In this document: positions 53,976-64,000 of the stretch, one piece after another | Position numbering within the stretch: position 1 is the stretch's first letter | Layout: each line of letters begins with the position of its first letter | Assembly (NCBI RefSeq): GCF_016617715.1 | Contig: NZ_CP067225.1 | Coordinates: forward strand, 2,543,501-2,607,500 | Origin: Paracoccus sp. MC1862 | Lineage (GTDB): Bacteria; Pseudomonadota; Alphaproteobacteria; Rhodobacterales; Rhodobacteraceae | Direction: 5' to 3' | DNA: 64,000 bases | The notes under the pieces: model-generated | What the model was told of the DNA's origin: nothing | The model's input: the letters and a program-made list of their open reading frames with translations, nothing else | Database searches by the model: none | Program-made: the position numbers and the translations under genes

Positions 53976-55249
53976 TGCCCGTTCTGTTTTCCACCTTGTT
54001 CAGCACCGGCGCCGGGGCTGCGCCGCCGGAACCGCCAAAGACGCCGGTCAGGTTCGTGGATGGCGTGGCGCTGTCCAACATGACGGCGAACGGGGTTCAG
54101 ACCCTGACCCTCGCGACCCACCAGCCCGGTGACATGCTCGTGGCCGTGACGGGGAACCGGGAGCTCAATGCGCCCCCGGCCCTGCTTCATGGCTATGCCG
54201 AGGCCGTGTCGGGGGTTTCGCTGGGCACCTCGGCGAGCGGCTGGCGCGGGTTCCGGCTGCAGACGAAGATCGCGCCCTCGGCGCGTGAAACCATCAGCTG
54301 GACAGGGGCCTACGGGTTCCTCATCGCTCTGCGGGGCGCGCGGAACGTCGGCCGCGTGGCCAGAACATTGTGGGCGGCCGCGCCTGCGTCCAACTGGGCC
54401 GTGCCTCAGCTCCATGATCTCGACACCTCGGGCGTGGGCTTCCTGCTCTCGGGAATGCTCGGCGGGGAAGGCGTCACCTCGGTGACCGCGCCCTGGCAGC
54501 TGCTGGCGCCCCCCGGCACGGCAAGGCGCTTTGCGGGCTTTCTGGCAGAGAATGCGCTCGAGCGCGGCCCGCATGCACGGTTTGCCGCATCGGGGACGTG
54601 GAACGCCACCTTCTGGTCGGTGGAGTTCCTGCCGTTTCCTCCGGCAGAGATTGTTCTGCCGCCCGGGGCCTGGCGGCTCGACGCCGCGAGGACCCAGGCA
54701 GGCTATGCGGCCTGGCGCGGGGGGATGACGGTCGTCAATTCATCCGGAGGGATCGATTATCAGGGCTTTGTGCCGACCGAGAAGTCGTTTTCATCCGGGA
54801 GGCGATATTGGGAAGTCGAATGTGCCGGGGAATACGGGCCGAACGCGAATTACAACGGCTACATGGGGGTCGCGAGCGCGGAACAGGTGGCGCAGGGGGG
54901 TTCGGGCAACGCGCTTCAGTTTGGCTCCATCGGGTGGAGGGGCAACGGCGATATCTGGTCGAGCGACAGTTCGGCGACCGGCTCGCGCAAGTTGTTCTCC
55001 CGTCCGACGTTTGGGAAGGGCGCCGTGCTCATGTTCGCCTTCGATCCGGCGACGCGCGGCCTCTGGATCGGCAAGGATGGGGTTTGGGCGAACCACCCGG
55101 ACACGGACCCGCCGACCTACGCTTCGAACGCCGGCAGTGTCTGGCATCCGTTTGTTCAGGGGCGTGACCCCAACGAGGGCGCGATGCTGCGGTCCCTCGC
55201 GTCTCAGTTCAGCTGTCCGGTCCCGGCAAGCTGCATCCCGCTGGGATGA
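53975..55249 (+). CDS. Prophage receptor-binding-type protein with SPRY domain
   Basis: 424 residues. Residues 1-225 are a beta-rich, unassigned domain (AVTGNRELNAPPALLHGYAE, TISWTGAYGFLIALRGARNV). Residues about 235-415 look like a B30.2/SPRY fold: SFSSGRRYWEVECAGEYGPN, YNGYMGVASAEQVAQ, SIGWRGNGDIWSSDSS and AVLMFAFDPATRGLWIGKDG. SPRY domains bind proteins or glycans and turn up in tail proteins of some phages. From its place after the tail genes it is probably a receptor-binding component. The SPRY call comes from motif order, not from a profile search. Confidence 0.65.
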   Translation: MPVLFSTLFSTGAGAAPPEPPKTPVRFVDGVALSNMTANGVQTLTLATHQPGDMLVAVTGNRELNAPPALLHGYAEAVSGVSLGTSASGWRGFRLQTKIAPSARETISWTGAYGFLIALRGARNVGRVARTLWAAAPASNWAVPQLHDLDTSGVGFLLSGMLGGEGVTSVTAPWQLLAPPGTARRFAGFLAENALERGPHARFAASGTWNATFWSVEFLPFPPAEIVLPPGAWRLDAARTQAGYAAWRGGMTVVNSSGGIDYQGFVPTEKSFSSGRRYWEVECAGEYGPNANYNGYMGVASAEQVAQGGSGNALQFGSIGWRGNGDIWSSDSSATGSRKLFSRPTFGKGAVLMFAFDPATRGLWIGKDGVWANHPDTDPPTYASNAGSVWHPFVQGRDPNEGAMLRSLASQFSCPVPASCIPLG

Positions 55250-55334
55250 TCCGGGCAACCACCGCAGCCGCGACGGCCATCCGGCTGCGCGCGGCGTGAC
55301 CGCACACCGACAGGGCAACAGTCAGGCAGGACCC

Positions 55335-55670
55335 ATGATCGACAACACCGACCGCGGCATCACGGTCAACAAGGCGCTGGCCTGGACCATGCTCGTCTCC
55401 GTGACCGGGCTGATCTGGTGGGGCGGCGGAACCCTCGCTTCGCTGCAGGGCGCGGCCGAGCGCCTCACCGTCGCCCTGATGGAAACCCGCGAGATGATCG
55501 TGGCGGAACGCGCCAGCTCGGCGCAGCTCGAGGCCCGCGTGCGGGCGCTGGAAAACAGTGCCGTCCGCCAAGACGTGCGCTTCGATGCGCTCTCCGCCTC
55601 GATCGACGAGCTGAAACAGCAGGGGCGCGAGTCCAACGATCTGCTGCGGGAGCTCGCCCAGCGGCCGTAG
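55335..55670 (+). CDS. Small prophage membrane-anchored coiled-coil protein
   Basis: 111 residues from ATG 55335. One transmembrane segment (ALAWTMLVSVTGLIWWGG) and a long heptad-rich helix (LQGAAERLTVALMETREMIV, ARVRALENSAVRQDVRFDAL). The position between tail genes and the lysis genes suggests a role in lysis or virion assembly. Function unknown. Confidence 0.6.
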   Translation: MIDNTDRGITVNKALAWTMLVSVTGLIWWGGGTLASLQGAAERLTVALMETREMIVAERASSAQLEARVRALENSAVRQDVRFDALSASIDELKQQGRESNDLLRELAQRP

Positions 55671-55703
55671 CGCCTGCCGAACCCCGCCTCCAGACCACCA
55701 CTG

Positions 55704-55728
55704 ACCCGCCCGCAAGGCGGGTTTTTTT
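55704..55728 (+). terminator. Intrinsic terminator after the tail genes
   Basis: ACCCGCC / GGCGGGT stem with a CGCAA loop followed by seven T. Separates the tail transcript from the lysis genes. Confidence 0.8.
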
Positions 55729-55760
55729 CATGCCCGAGGATCCGGGCGAAAGGAGTTGCC

Positions 55761-56414
55761 ATGACCACCGATACCCGCGAGCCGATCCGGAACATCCAGA
55801 GCGCACTGGACCGGCTGGGCCATTCCCCCGGTGCCGTCGATGGCCTCTGGGGTCGGCGGACGGCGGGCGCGCTGAAATCGCTGCTGGTCGCCGACGGACG
55901 GCCGGTCCCAGTCGCGGACGCCTCTCCCTTGCCGTGGATCGCCGAGGCCAGATCGGCGCTGGGCCGCCACGAGGCCCGCGACCGCTCCTGGCTGATGGAC
56001 TGGTTGAAACGCGACGGGCGCAGCCTTGGCGATCCGGCAAGGAATGCCTGGTGCGGCGACTTCGTCGAGACCTGCATCCGCATCGCCCTGCCCGACGAGC
56101 CGCTGCTCGGCGCCCTCGGCAGCAATCCGTACTGGGCACGCAACTGGCTCCTGTTCGGGCAGGAGGTGACGCCCACCCGTGGCGCGGTGCTGGTCTTCTC
56201 GCGCGGGTCTGGCGGCCATGTGGGCTTCGCCATCGGTCAGGACGACACGCATTTCCACGTGCTGGGCGGCAACCAGACCGACGCCGTCACGGTCGCCCGC
56301 ATCGCCAAGTCGCGTCTGCTCGGCGCGCGCTGGCCTGCCACCGTTCCGCCTCGTGCCCAGTCTCTGCCGGCAATGAAGCCGGGCGAACTTCTCATCACCA
56401 CCAATGAAGCCTGA
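55761..56414 (+). CDS. Prophage endolysin (peptidoglycan-binding plus CHAP-like, TIGR02594 type)
   Basis: 217 residues. Residues 5-45 are a peptidoglycan-binding repeat (IRNIQSALDRLGHSPGAVDG, LWGRRTAGALKSLL). Residues 55-195 are a cysteine peptidase/amidase domain of the TIGR02594 kind: RNAWCGDFVETCIRIALP (Cys98), NPYWARNWLLFGQEVTPTRG, and GSGGHVGFAIGQDDTHFHVL (His153) with GGNQTDAVTV. It would cut cell-wall peptide bonds at the end of the lytic cycle. Followed after 15 bases by a holin-like gene. Confidence 0.85.
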   Translation: MTTDTREPIRNIQSALDRLGHSPGAVDGLWGRRTAGALKSLLVADGRPVPVADASPLPWIAEARSALGRHEARDRSWLMDWLKRDGRSLGDPARNAWCGDFVETCIRIALPDEPLLGALGSNPYWARNWLLFGQEVTPTRGAVLVFSRGSGGHVGFAIGQDDTHFHVLGGNQTDAVTVARIAKSRLLGARWPATVPPRAQSLPAMKPGELLITTNEA

Positions 56415-56429
56415 ACAGGAGACCTTCCC

Positions 56430-56597
56430 ATGCTGAAACCTGCCATTCTGGCCCTCATCCGCCAGGTCCTCACCGTCGCCGGCACCGCGCTGGTCGCGAA
56501 GGGCTACATCGGGGCATCCGACGTCGAGCCGGTGATCGGCGCCATGCTGACCATCGGGTCGGTGGTGTGGTCCGTCGCCGACAAGCGGATCCGGTAA
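56430..56597 (+). CDS. Holin-like small membrane protein
   Basis: 55 residues from ATG 56430 with AGGAG at a good distance. Two hydrophobic helices: LALIRQVLTVAGTALVAKGY and VIGAMLTIGSVVWSVA, with a charged end DKRIR. Size, topology and place next to the endolysin fit the small holins (Pam3-type) found in alphaproteobacterial phages. Confidence 0.75.
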   Translation: MLKPAILALIRQVLTVAGTALVAKGYIGASDVEPVIGAMLTIGSVVWSVADKRIR

Positions 56598-56745
56598 AGC
56601 TCGGAATCGAATGCGCGCGATCCGAAGCGGGCATGCCCGCGTTCGGGTCGTCGCACCTACGGGCGTGGCGTGCCGCGTGCACCAGATCTGGAACGCCGGC
56701 ACGATCCAATTGCAAAAAATTCCGCCTTCGACTTATCCGGTGACA

Positions 56746-57849
56746 TTACTTGTCAACATGGACCGTTCGGGCGCCATCCGCAGCCGAGGTCTCGATCGCC
56801 GCCAAAACGCGGTGCCGCATTACCGCCTGGTCAAACGTCGGAGAGTTGCGCGATCCAGTTGCGATGTCGCCGGCGATACTACGATACATTCGGTAGATAT
56901 TTCCGACCAAGTTAGGAAGCATGCGGCCCGCGTGATAATGTACCGGTACTTCCAGCTTCTGCAGCACGTCTGCCTCGCCCGTCGCTCCCGACAACGTCAA
57001 GTCAACGAGCTGCGCATGACCTGTCGGGGCGCGCAGCTGCAAGGTGCCTGCCGTCCCGTTGATCTCCCACAAGAAGCCGGTGCCAGGGGTGGTGCCCCCA
57101 CGGTAATGAATCGCGAGCGGCGCGCCATTCTCGAGCGTTGCCTGCACCAGCACCTGGTCTGGCGCGGTCAGCGGAACCATCCGGTCCTCGCCGATGACCA
57201 CTTGCTCGTGCCGGCGGTTGGCAAGCGTGGCCGAGACAGTTACGACCTCGCCAAGCGCCGATACGATGCCGTCAAGTGTGTGCCCCACCGGTATCGTCAG
57301 CATCGTTGCGCCATTGCGTATGTCAGCAGTGTAAGCGTCGGCCGGCGGCACCGCCGATCCCCAGACCCCGCCCGTGCCGACCACCGTCGATGACAGCACC
57401 TCTCCGACATAGCCGTCAGCAACCAGATCACGGACATAGGCAATCTCGGGGGCGAAGCGCGCCTGCTTCCCGCAGGCAGCAACAACTCCAGCCTCCCGCG
57501 CCATCCCGGCCATGTCGATCGCCTCGTCCAGACCGTTCCCGAGCGGCCATTCGCAATAGACATGCTTCCCCGCAGCCAATGCCGCGCTGACCAGTGCCCG
57601 ATGGGCGGGGACTTTCACGGTCACGGCCACAAGATCAACGTCCTCACACGCGCAAAGGGCTTCTGCGGATGCGAAATGCCGCGGAACGCCGTAATGCTCG
57701 GCAGCTGCGCGGGCACTTTCCTCGGACCGGGTGCTGACCGCGACGATGTCGTAGCTGTCCGGAAGTTCACGCAGGGCGGGAATATGAGCAATCGCACCCC
57801 AGCTGCGATCAGGCTGAATGCCGATGATACCGACGCCGATCTTGCCCAT
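56746..57849 (-). CDS. Gfo/Idh/MocA-family NAD(P)-dependent oxidoreductase
   Basis: 367 residues. The Rossmann domain is KIGVGIIGIQPDRSWGAIAH with DIVAVSTRSEESARAAAEHY and VDLVAVTVKVPAHRALVSAA. The signature VYCEWPLG stands for the usual E-K-P. The C-terminal half (GKQARFAPEIAYVRDLVADG, YVGEVLSSTV, HTLDGIVSALGEVVTVSATL) is the substrate domain. These enzymes oxidise or reduce sugars, inositols or related compounds; a change from EKP to EWP removes the usual lysine, so the reaction is uncertain. Stands alone. It converges with the prophage lysis genes, so the prophage boundary may lie in 56598-56745. Confidence 0.88.
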   Translation of the reverse strand: MGKIGVGIIGIQPDRSWGAIAHIPALRELPDSYDIVAVSTRSEESARAAAEHYGVPRHFASAEALCACEDVDLVAVTVKVPAHRALVSAALAAGKHVYCEWPLGNGLDEAIDMAGMAREAGVVAACGKQARFAPEIAYVRDLVADGYVGEVLSSTVVGTGGVWGSAVPPADAYTADIRNGATMLTIPVGHTLDGIVSALGEVVTVSATLANRRHEQVVIGEDRMVPLTAPDQVLVQATLENGAPLAIHYRGGTTPGTGFLWEINGTAGTLQLRAPTGHAQLVDLTLSGATGEADVLQKLEVPVHYHAGRMLPNLVGNIYRMYRSIAGDIATGSRNSPTFDQAVMRHRVLAAIETSAADGARTVHVDK

Positions 57850-58091
57850 GAAATTCTCCTTCTCAGCTTGGGTGCCAGGCCTCTGCCCGACTGGAATCCA
57901 GCCCCGACCCTCGCAACCATCGGCGCAGCCTCATACGAACGCAGGTGAGGTACGGCGCTGCGAGGGGGCGATCAGCACAGTCGTACCGCGGCAAGCCTGT
58001 CGCCGCAAACATGGCGACTGGCTGGCCCGTGTCTGCCTCGAAAAGAGAGATGGCAGGATGCAGAAGCGCCTGCGCGCGCCGGGCCTGCGGC

Positions 58092-59129
58092 TCAGCCGGA
58101 CCGCCGCCGAGACAGGAAGAAGCGCAACATCTCCCGCGATGCGTCCGGGCCGGCGGGATCGGTGTGCGAGCCGGCGGCGCGGCCGCCCGACCAGCCGTGG
58201 CCGCCCCCATGCACCGTCCATTCTTCGAGAAGGGTCTGTCCGACCCGGGTGGCATGGACCTTCCGCGTATAGTCGCGACCACCCGGCGAGCGGCCGTAGC
58301 TTGTCTTGCAGACGAGCGGTGCCGTACGCGACCGTTCCAGATTTCTCAGGAACCCGGCGGCATTGGAGGGATGCACCACGCGGTCGTTGTCGCCGTGGAA
58401 GACGATCGTCGGCAGCTGCGGGGGCAGTTTGCCTGTCGGCTGGGGCCCGTTCTTCCCGAGCATGGCCGCCATCGCCGAACGCAAGGACCGGATGTTGCCC
58501 AGAGCCAGGCCGGAATGAACGCCGATCGCTGCGAAAAGATCGGGATAGGCGGCGCCGACGATCGCCGCCGCAGTTCCCCCGGCCGAGATGCCGGCGATGT
58601 AGATGCGCGCAGGATTGGCACGGCCGAGGGACATCGCATGCCGGGTCAGGGCCGCGATGACGGCGGGCTCCCCTCTGCCCCGACCCTGATTCTTCGGATC
58701 GTGCCAGTTCCAGCACCGCCCGACATTCGCCTTGGGCGACTGCTGCGGATAGAGCACCAGGAAGCCAAGCTCGTCCGCCAGCCTGTTCATGTCGGTGCCG
58801 GCCGCGAAGTCGGATGCCGACTGGGAACACCCGTGCAGCATGACGACCAGCGGCATGCGCCGGCGCGCCGAACCCTTCGGTGTATAGAGCCTGTAGTCGA
58901 GCGTGCCCTGCGGACAGGTGAACGTGTCGGAGGGAAAGCTGCCCGGCGCCGGACGCGGCGGCACCGCGGACGGACTCGGTTTCGTCTGGGGCGACGCCGA
59001 TGCGCGGCGCTTGCGCTTGGGCTTCGGGGTGGACGGCACCAGGAGACGTGGAAGCGCAAGGACGGCGGACAAGGGTCGCCTTCTGGCGCGCCGCGCCGCG
59101 CTGGCCATCGTCTTGAGAAGATCGGCCAT
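58092..59129 (-). CDS. PHB-depolymerase-family esterase
   Basis: 345 residues from ATG 59129 (six more if 59147). A basic/Pro-rich N-terminal stretch (RRARRRPLSAVLALPRLLVP, KPKRKRRASASP) precedes the hydrolase. LVVMLHGCSQSASDFAAGTD is the oxyanion region, IYIAGISAGGTAAAIVGAAY the lipase box, FHGDNDRVVHPSNAAG the aspartate region and WTVHGGGHGWSGG the histidine. The family includes poly(3-hydroxybutyrate) depolymerases and feruloyl-type esterases; the substrate cannot be told here. No clear signal peptide, so probably intracellular. Confidence 0.85.
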   Translation of the reverse strand: MADLLKTMASAARRARRRPLSAVLALPRLLVPSTPKPKRKRRASASPQTKPSPSAVPPRPAPGSFPSDTFTCPQGTLDYRLYTPKGSARRRMPLVVMLHGCSQSASDFAAGTDMNRLADELGFLVLYPQQSPKANVGRCWNWHDPKNQGRGRGEPAVIAALTRHAMSLGRANPARIYIAGISAGGTAAAIVGAAYPDLFAAIGVHSGLALGNIRSLRSAMAAMLGKNGPQPTGKLPPQLPTIVFHGDNDRVVHPSNAAGFLRNLERSRTAPLVCKTSYGRSPGGRDYTRKVHATRVGQTLLEEWTVHGGGHGWSGGRAAGSHTDPAGPDASREMLRFFLSRRRSG

Positions 59130-59348
59130 GTGATGCCCTGCGCGCACATGATCAGGATGGGAACGGAACTGCGCCTTCAGTCGCCCATGTCGCGGGCCGG
59201 GTCAATTCAAAGCCGCTCACGTTGATGAACCTGACTGGTTCTGGCCGCCGAAAGAGCCAGACGGCGTCGCGTGCATTTTCCTGACAGGCCGGCTTCACGA
59301 CGCCATCCCAAAGGGATAGGCGCACAAGCAGATGTTTTCGGGGGCGCC

Positions 59349-60305
59349 ATGATCCGTGCATACGAATTGTCCGCAGATCGGCTGAAGCCTGTCGCCGCAT
59401 TGGCCGAGTCCGCAGTCTGGTGGGATCTCTTCAACCCCAACCGGGAGGAGGAGACGGGGCTGGAGCAGCGATTGGGTCTCGGATTGCCCACCCGCGAAGA
59501 CATGGAGGAAATCGAGATTTCCTCGCGGCTTTACTCCGAGGATGACGGGCATTTCATGACGGCGCTGATCCCGTCGCACACCGATGCCGACGACGTGGTG
59601 ATCCAGCCGATCACCTTCATCCTTTGTGGTCACCGGTTGGTGACGATCCGCTATACCGAACCCCGCGCCTTCAACACATTCTCGCAGCGCGCCGAGAAGA
59701 CCGCGCTCGGCCTCAACAGCGGCGAGACGATCCTGCTTGGCCTGCTCGAAGCCATCGTGGATCGTCTGGCGGACATCCTTGAACGGGCCGGGCGCGAGAT
59801 CGACACGATCTCGCGCAGCGTGTTCGGCCAGAAGGGGACCGCAGCGCGGAAGGATGCCAACTACAAGACCACGCTGGAGGAGATCGGGCGCAAGGGCGAC
59901 CTGACCTCGAACATTCGCGACAGTCTGGCGACGCTGGAGCGTGTTCTGGGCTTCCTCGGGCCAAAGCTTACCCAGGCCGACAAGGAGGTCCGCGGGCAAC
60001 TCAAGGCGCTTGTGGCCGACGTGCGGTCGCTGAACGACCATTCGGGCTTCATGGCGCAGAAGATCACGTTTCTGCTGGATGCCACGCTGGGCCTGATCAA
60101 CATCGAGCAGAACGCGATCATCAAGATCTTCTCGGTGGCTGCGGTGGTGTTTCTGCCGCCGACCTTGGTCGCTTCGATCTACGGCATGAACTTCGAGTTC
60201 ATGCCGGAACTGGAATGGATCTTTGGCTATCCATTCGCCCTCGGAACGATGGTCCTTTCTGCAATCCTGCCCTATCTCTACTTCCAGCGGCGCGGCTGGC
60301 TTTAG
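59349..60305 (+). CDS. corA: CorA-family magnesium transporter
   Basis: 318 residues, typical length. A cytoplasmic alpha/beta domain and long helices (LLGLLEAIVDRLADILERAG; LRSLNDHSGF-like stalk) lead to two C-terminal membrane segments. The first ends in the selectivity motif Y-G-M-N-F (VFLPPTLVASIYGMNFEFMP). The second is YPFALGTMVLSAILPYLYFQ with a basic tail RRGWL. Pentameric Mg2+ (also Co2+, Ni2+) channel of the inner membrane. Complete and free-standing; converges with the rRNA operon. Confidence 0.93.
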   Translation: MIRAYELSADRLKPVAALAESAVWWDLFNPNREEETGLEQRLGLGLPTREDMEEIEISSRLYSEDDGHFMTALIPSHTDADDVVIQPITFILCGHRLVTIRYTEPRAFNTFSQRAEKTALGLNSGETILLGLLEAIVDRLADILERAGREIDTISRSVFGQKGTAARKDANYKTTLEEIGRKGDLTSNIRDSLATLERVLGFLGPKLTQADKEVRGQLKALVADVRSLNDHSGFMAQKITFLLDATLGLINIEQNAIIKIFSVAAVVFLPPTLVASIYGMNFEFMPELEWIFGYPFALGTMVLSAILPYLYFQRRGWL

Positions 60306-60552
60306 GCATTGCTCAAGGATTTTGAGGCGGTGTCGGCAGCCGGCAAGCTGCAAGCCAGGGGACCGGAGGTTGAAGGAGCAATCCCAGGCGAAGAGTGCCA
60401 GCATGTGCGGGTCGTCCGGCACCCAGCCCTACTGCGGATAACTGACCTGGTCAGCTGGAGCCGTTTGCGCCCCCACAACGCAGAATGCGTCAGCTGTCGG
60501 GGGCCTCGTCGAACGTTGATGTGGCGTTGATGTGGATTGCGGACATGCGAAA

Positions 60553-60572
60553 GCCCCGCTTTGAGGCGGGGC
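60553..60572 (-). terminator. Terminator of the rRNA operon
   Basis: GCCCCGC and GCGGGGC with a six-base loop, followed on the minus strand by TTTCGC. It lies 28 bases beyond the tRNA-fMet 3' end. Confidence 0.75.
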
Positions 60573-60599
60573 GTAAGCTGCTGACATATTGTATAAATT

Positions 60600-60676
<77 letters not shown>

Positions 60677-60761
60677 TCCGTGCTGCCTGTGGCAGCGTCC
60701 CCGCTGGTGGTAAGGTGCGGGGTTGGTTTATCGTATCAGAGGGATGTGCGTTTCTTTCCAG

Positions 60762-60877
60762 GTCTGGCGGTGACCTACTCTCCCACGTCTTGAGACGCAG
60801 TACCATTGGCGCGACGGCGCTTAACGGCCGAGTTCGGGATGGGATCGGGTGTTTCGCTCGTGCTGTAGCCACCAGAC
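60762..60877 (-). rRNA. rrf: 5S rRNA
   Basis: About 116 nt with terminal complementarity (GGTCTGG and CCAGACC at the ends) and the conserved internal blocks CCCGATCCCATCCCGAAC and CCAATGGTACT read on the minus strand. Lies between 23S and tRNA-fMet. Confidence 0.95.
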
Positions 60878-60962
60878 CGGGGAAGAAACGCTCAGCGTTG
60901 CGGCTTTCGCCACGTGTTGTCCAAGTGATGCTGAGGAAGAAGGCAGATCTGTCTTCTTCCGG

Positions 60963-63800
<2,838 letters not shown>

Positions 63801-64000
63801 CCGGAAGAAGAAAGACCCGCATCCCTGCGGCGTCCGGCCTGTCCTTCGGCGGGACAAGCCAACTTCTTTCCAGATCAGCATGCAACTATTCCCGCCTTTC
63901 CCCGAAGAGAAAGACTTGGTTAGTGTACTTGACTTGGACAACGCCGCCGTTTCTTCCGAAGAAGAACCGCACCCCCACTCGGGTGCGGCCGACAACGCTG
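63801..64000 (-). other. 16S-23S spacer, 23S-proximal part
   Basis: Upstream flank of 23S. It contains complementarity expected for the processing stalk and a hairpin near 63970-63990 (GCACCCCCACTCGGGTGC). No tRNA is visible in this part. Confidence 0.7.

Noticed and set aside
50741..56597. Gene transfer agent cluster
   Set aside because: The tail-tip protein resembles GTA-type tails, but the presence of an endolysin, holin and SPRY protein and the absence of capsid/portal GTA genes favour a prophage remnant.

Overview
The window reads as part of a high-GC alphaproteobacterial genome, most likely a Rhodobacteraceae member such as Paracoccus. The reasons are the gene order 23S-5S-tRNA-fMet, a short helix-9 insertion in the 23S rRNA, a CoA-acylating methylmalonate-semialdehyde dehydrogenase, PHB-depolymerase-type esterase and CorA genes of alphaproteobacterial type, and the IS families present. 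The genus is an inference from content; nothing in the sequence names it.

Layout. 1-1647: siderophore ABC transport genes (permease running off the left edge, and binding protein). 2046-7660: a graveyard of transposase remnants (IS5/IS427, IS1111, IS3, IS5, IS3/IS407) that also holds stumps of a Crp/Fnr regulator and of recD2. 7818-10267: a RIT element (three overlapping tyrosine recombinases, the third truncated). 10846-12694: a frameshifted mmsA and a decapitated LysR gene. 12689-15186: intact IS21. 15535-16986: secreted glycosidase with RTX repeats. 17040-25799: IS3 remnant, IS701, a truncated low-GC polysaccharide glycosyltransferase, a head-to-head IS1111-IS5-IS1111 composite and a truncated low-GC gene. 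25986-30751: a large Ntn-hydrolase acylase, two small ORFs and a periplasmic asparaginase. 30837-39036: IS3 element, phage-like and membrane-protein fragments, a VapBC module, a resolvase-WGR pair, and nested IS481/IS110 and IS256 remnants. 39118-42876: a SARP-hydrolase fusion, a tautomerase, a GFA-family protein and a second toxin-antitoxin pair. 43017-50740: a second IS21 broken by IS66, then a second IS1111/IS5 unit. 50741-56597: the 3' part of a prophage tail-and-lysis module. 56746-60305: ordinary chromosomal genes (oxidoreductase, esterase, corA). 60553-64000: end of an rRNA operon on the minus strand.

How the parts relate. About half of the window is mobile DNA, and several insertions sit inside others. 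Identical copies of IS1111 (three), IS5 (two) and IS21 (two) give long direct and inverted repeats that would let the intervening 20-30 kb invert or be lost. Many host genes next to these elements are cut at the element boundary and lack their other half here, and neither IS21 copy has a target duplication, so deletion by recombination between copies has probably already happened.

The most interesting signal is the about 265-nt noncoding right end of the IS1111-group elements. Three sequence lineages in this window conserve most of it. They keep one 5-bp stem constant while changing its 8-9-nt loop, as expected for a guide (bridge/seek) RNA. Two lineages abut the same IS5 element at the same base. 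Small 40-bp hairpin modules inserted in three different transposase genes are the second notable signal.
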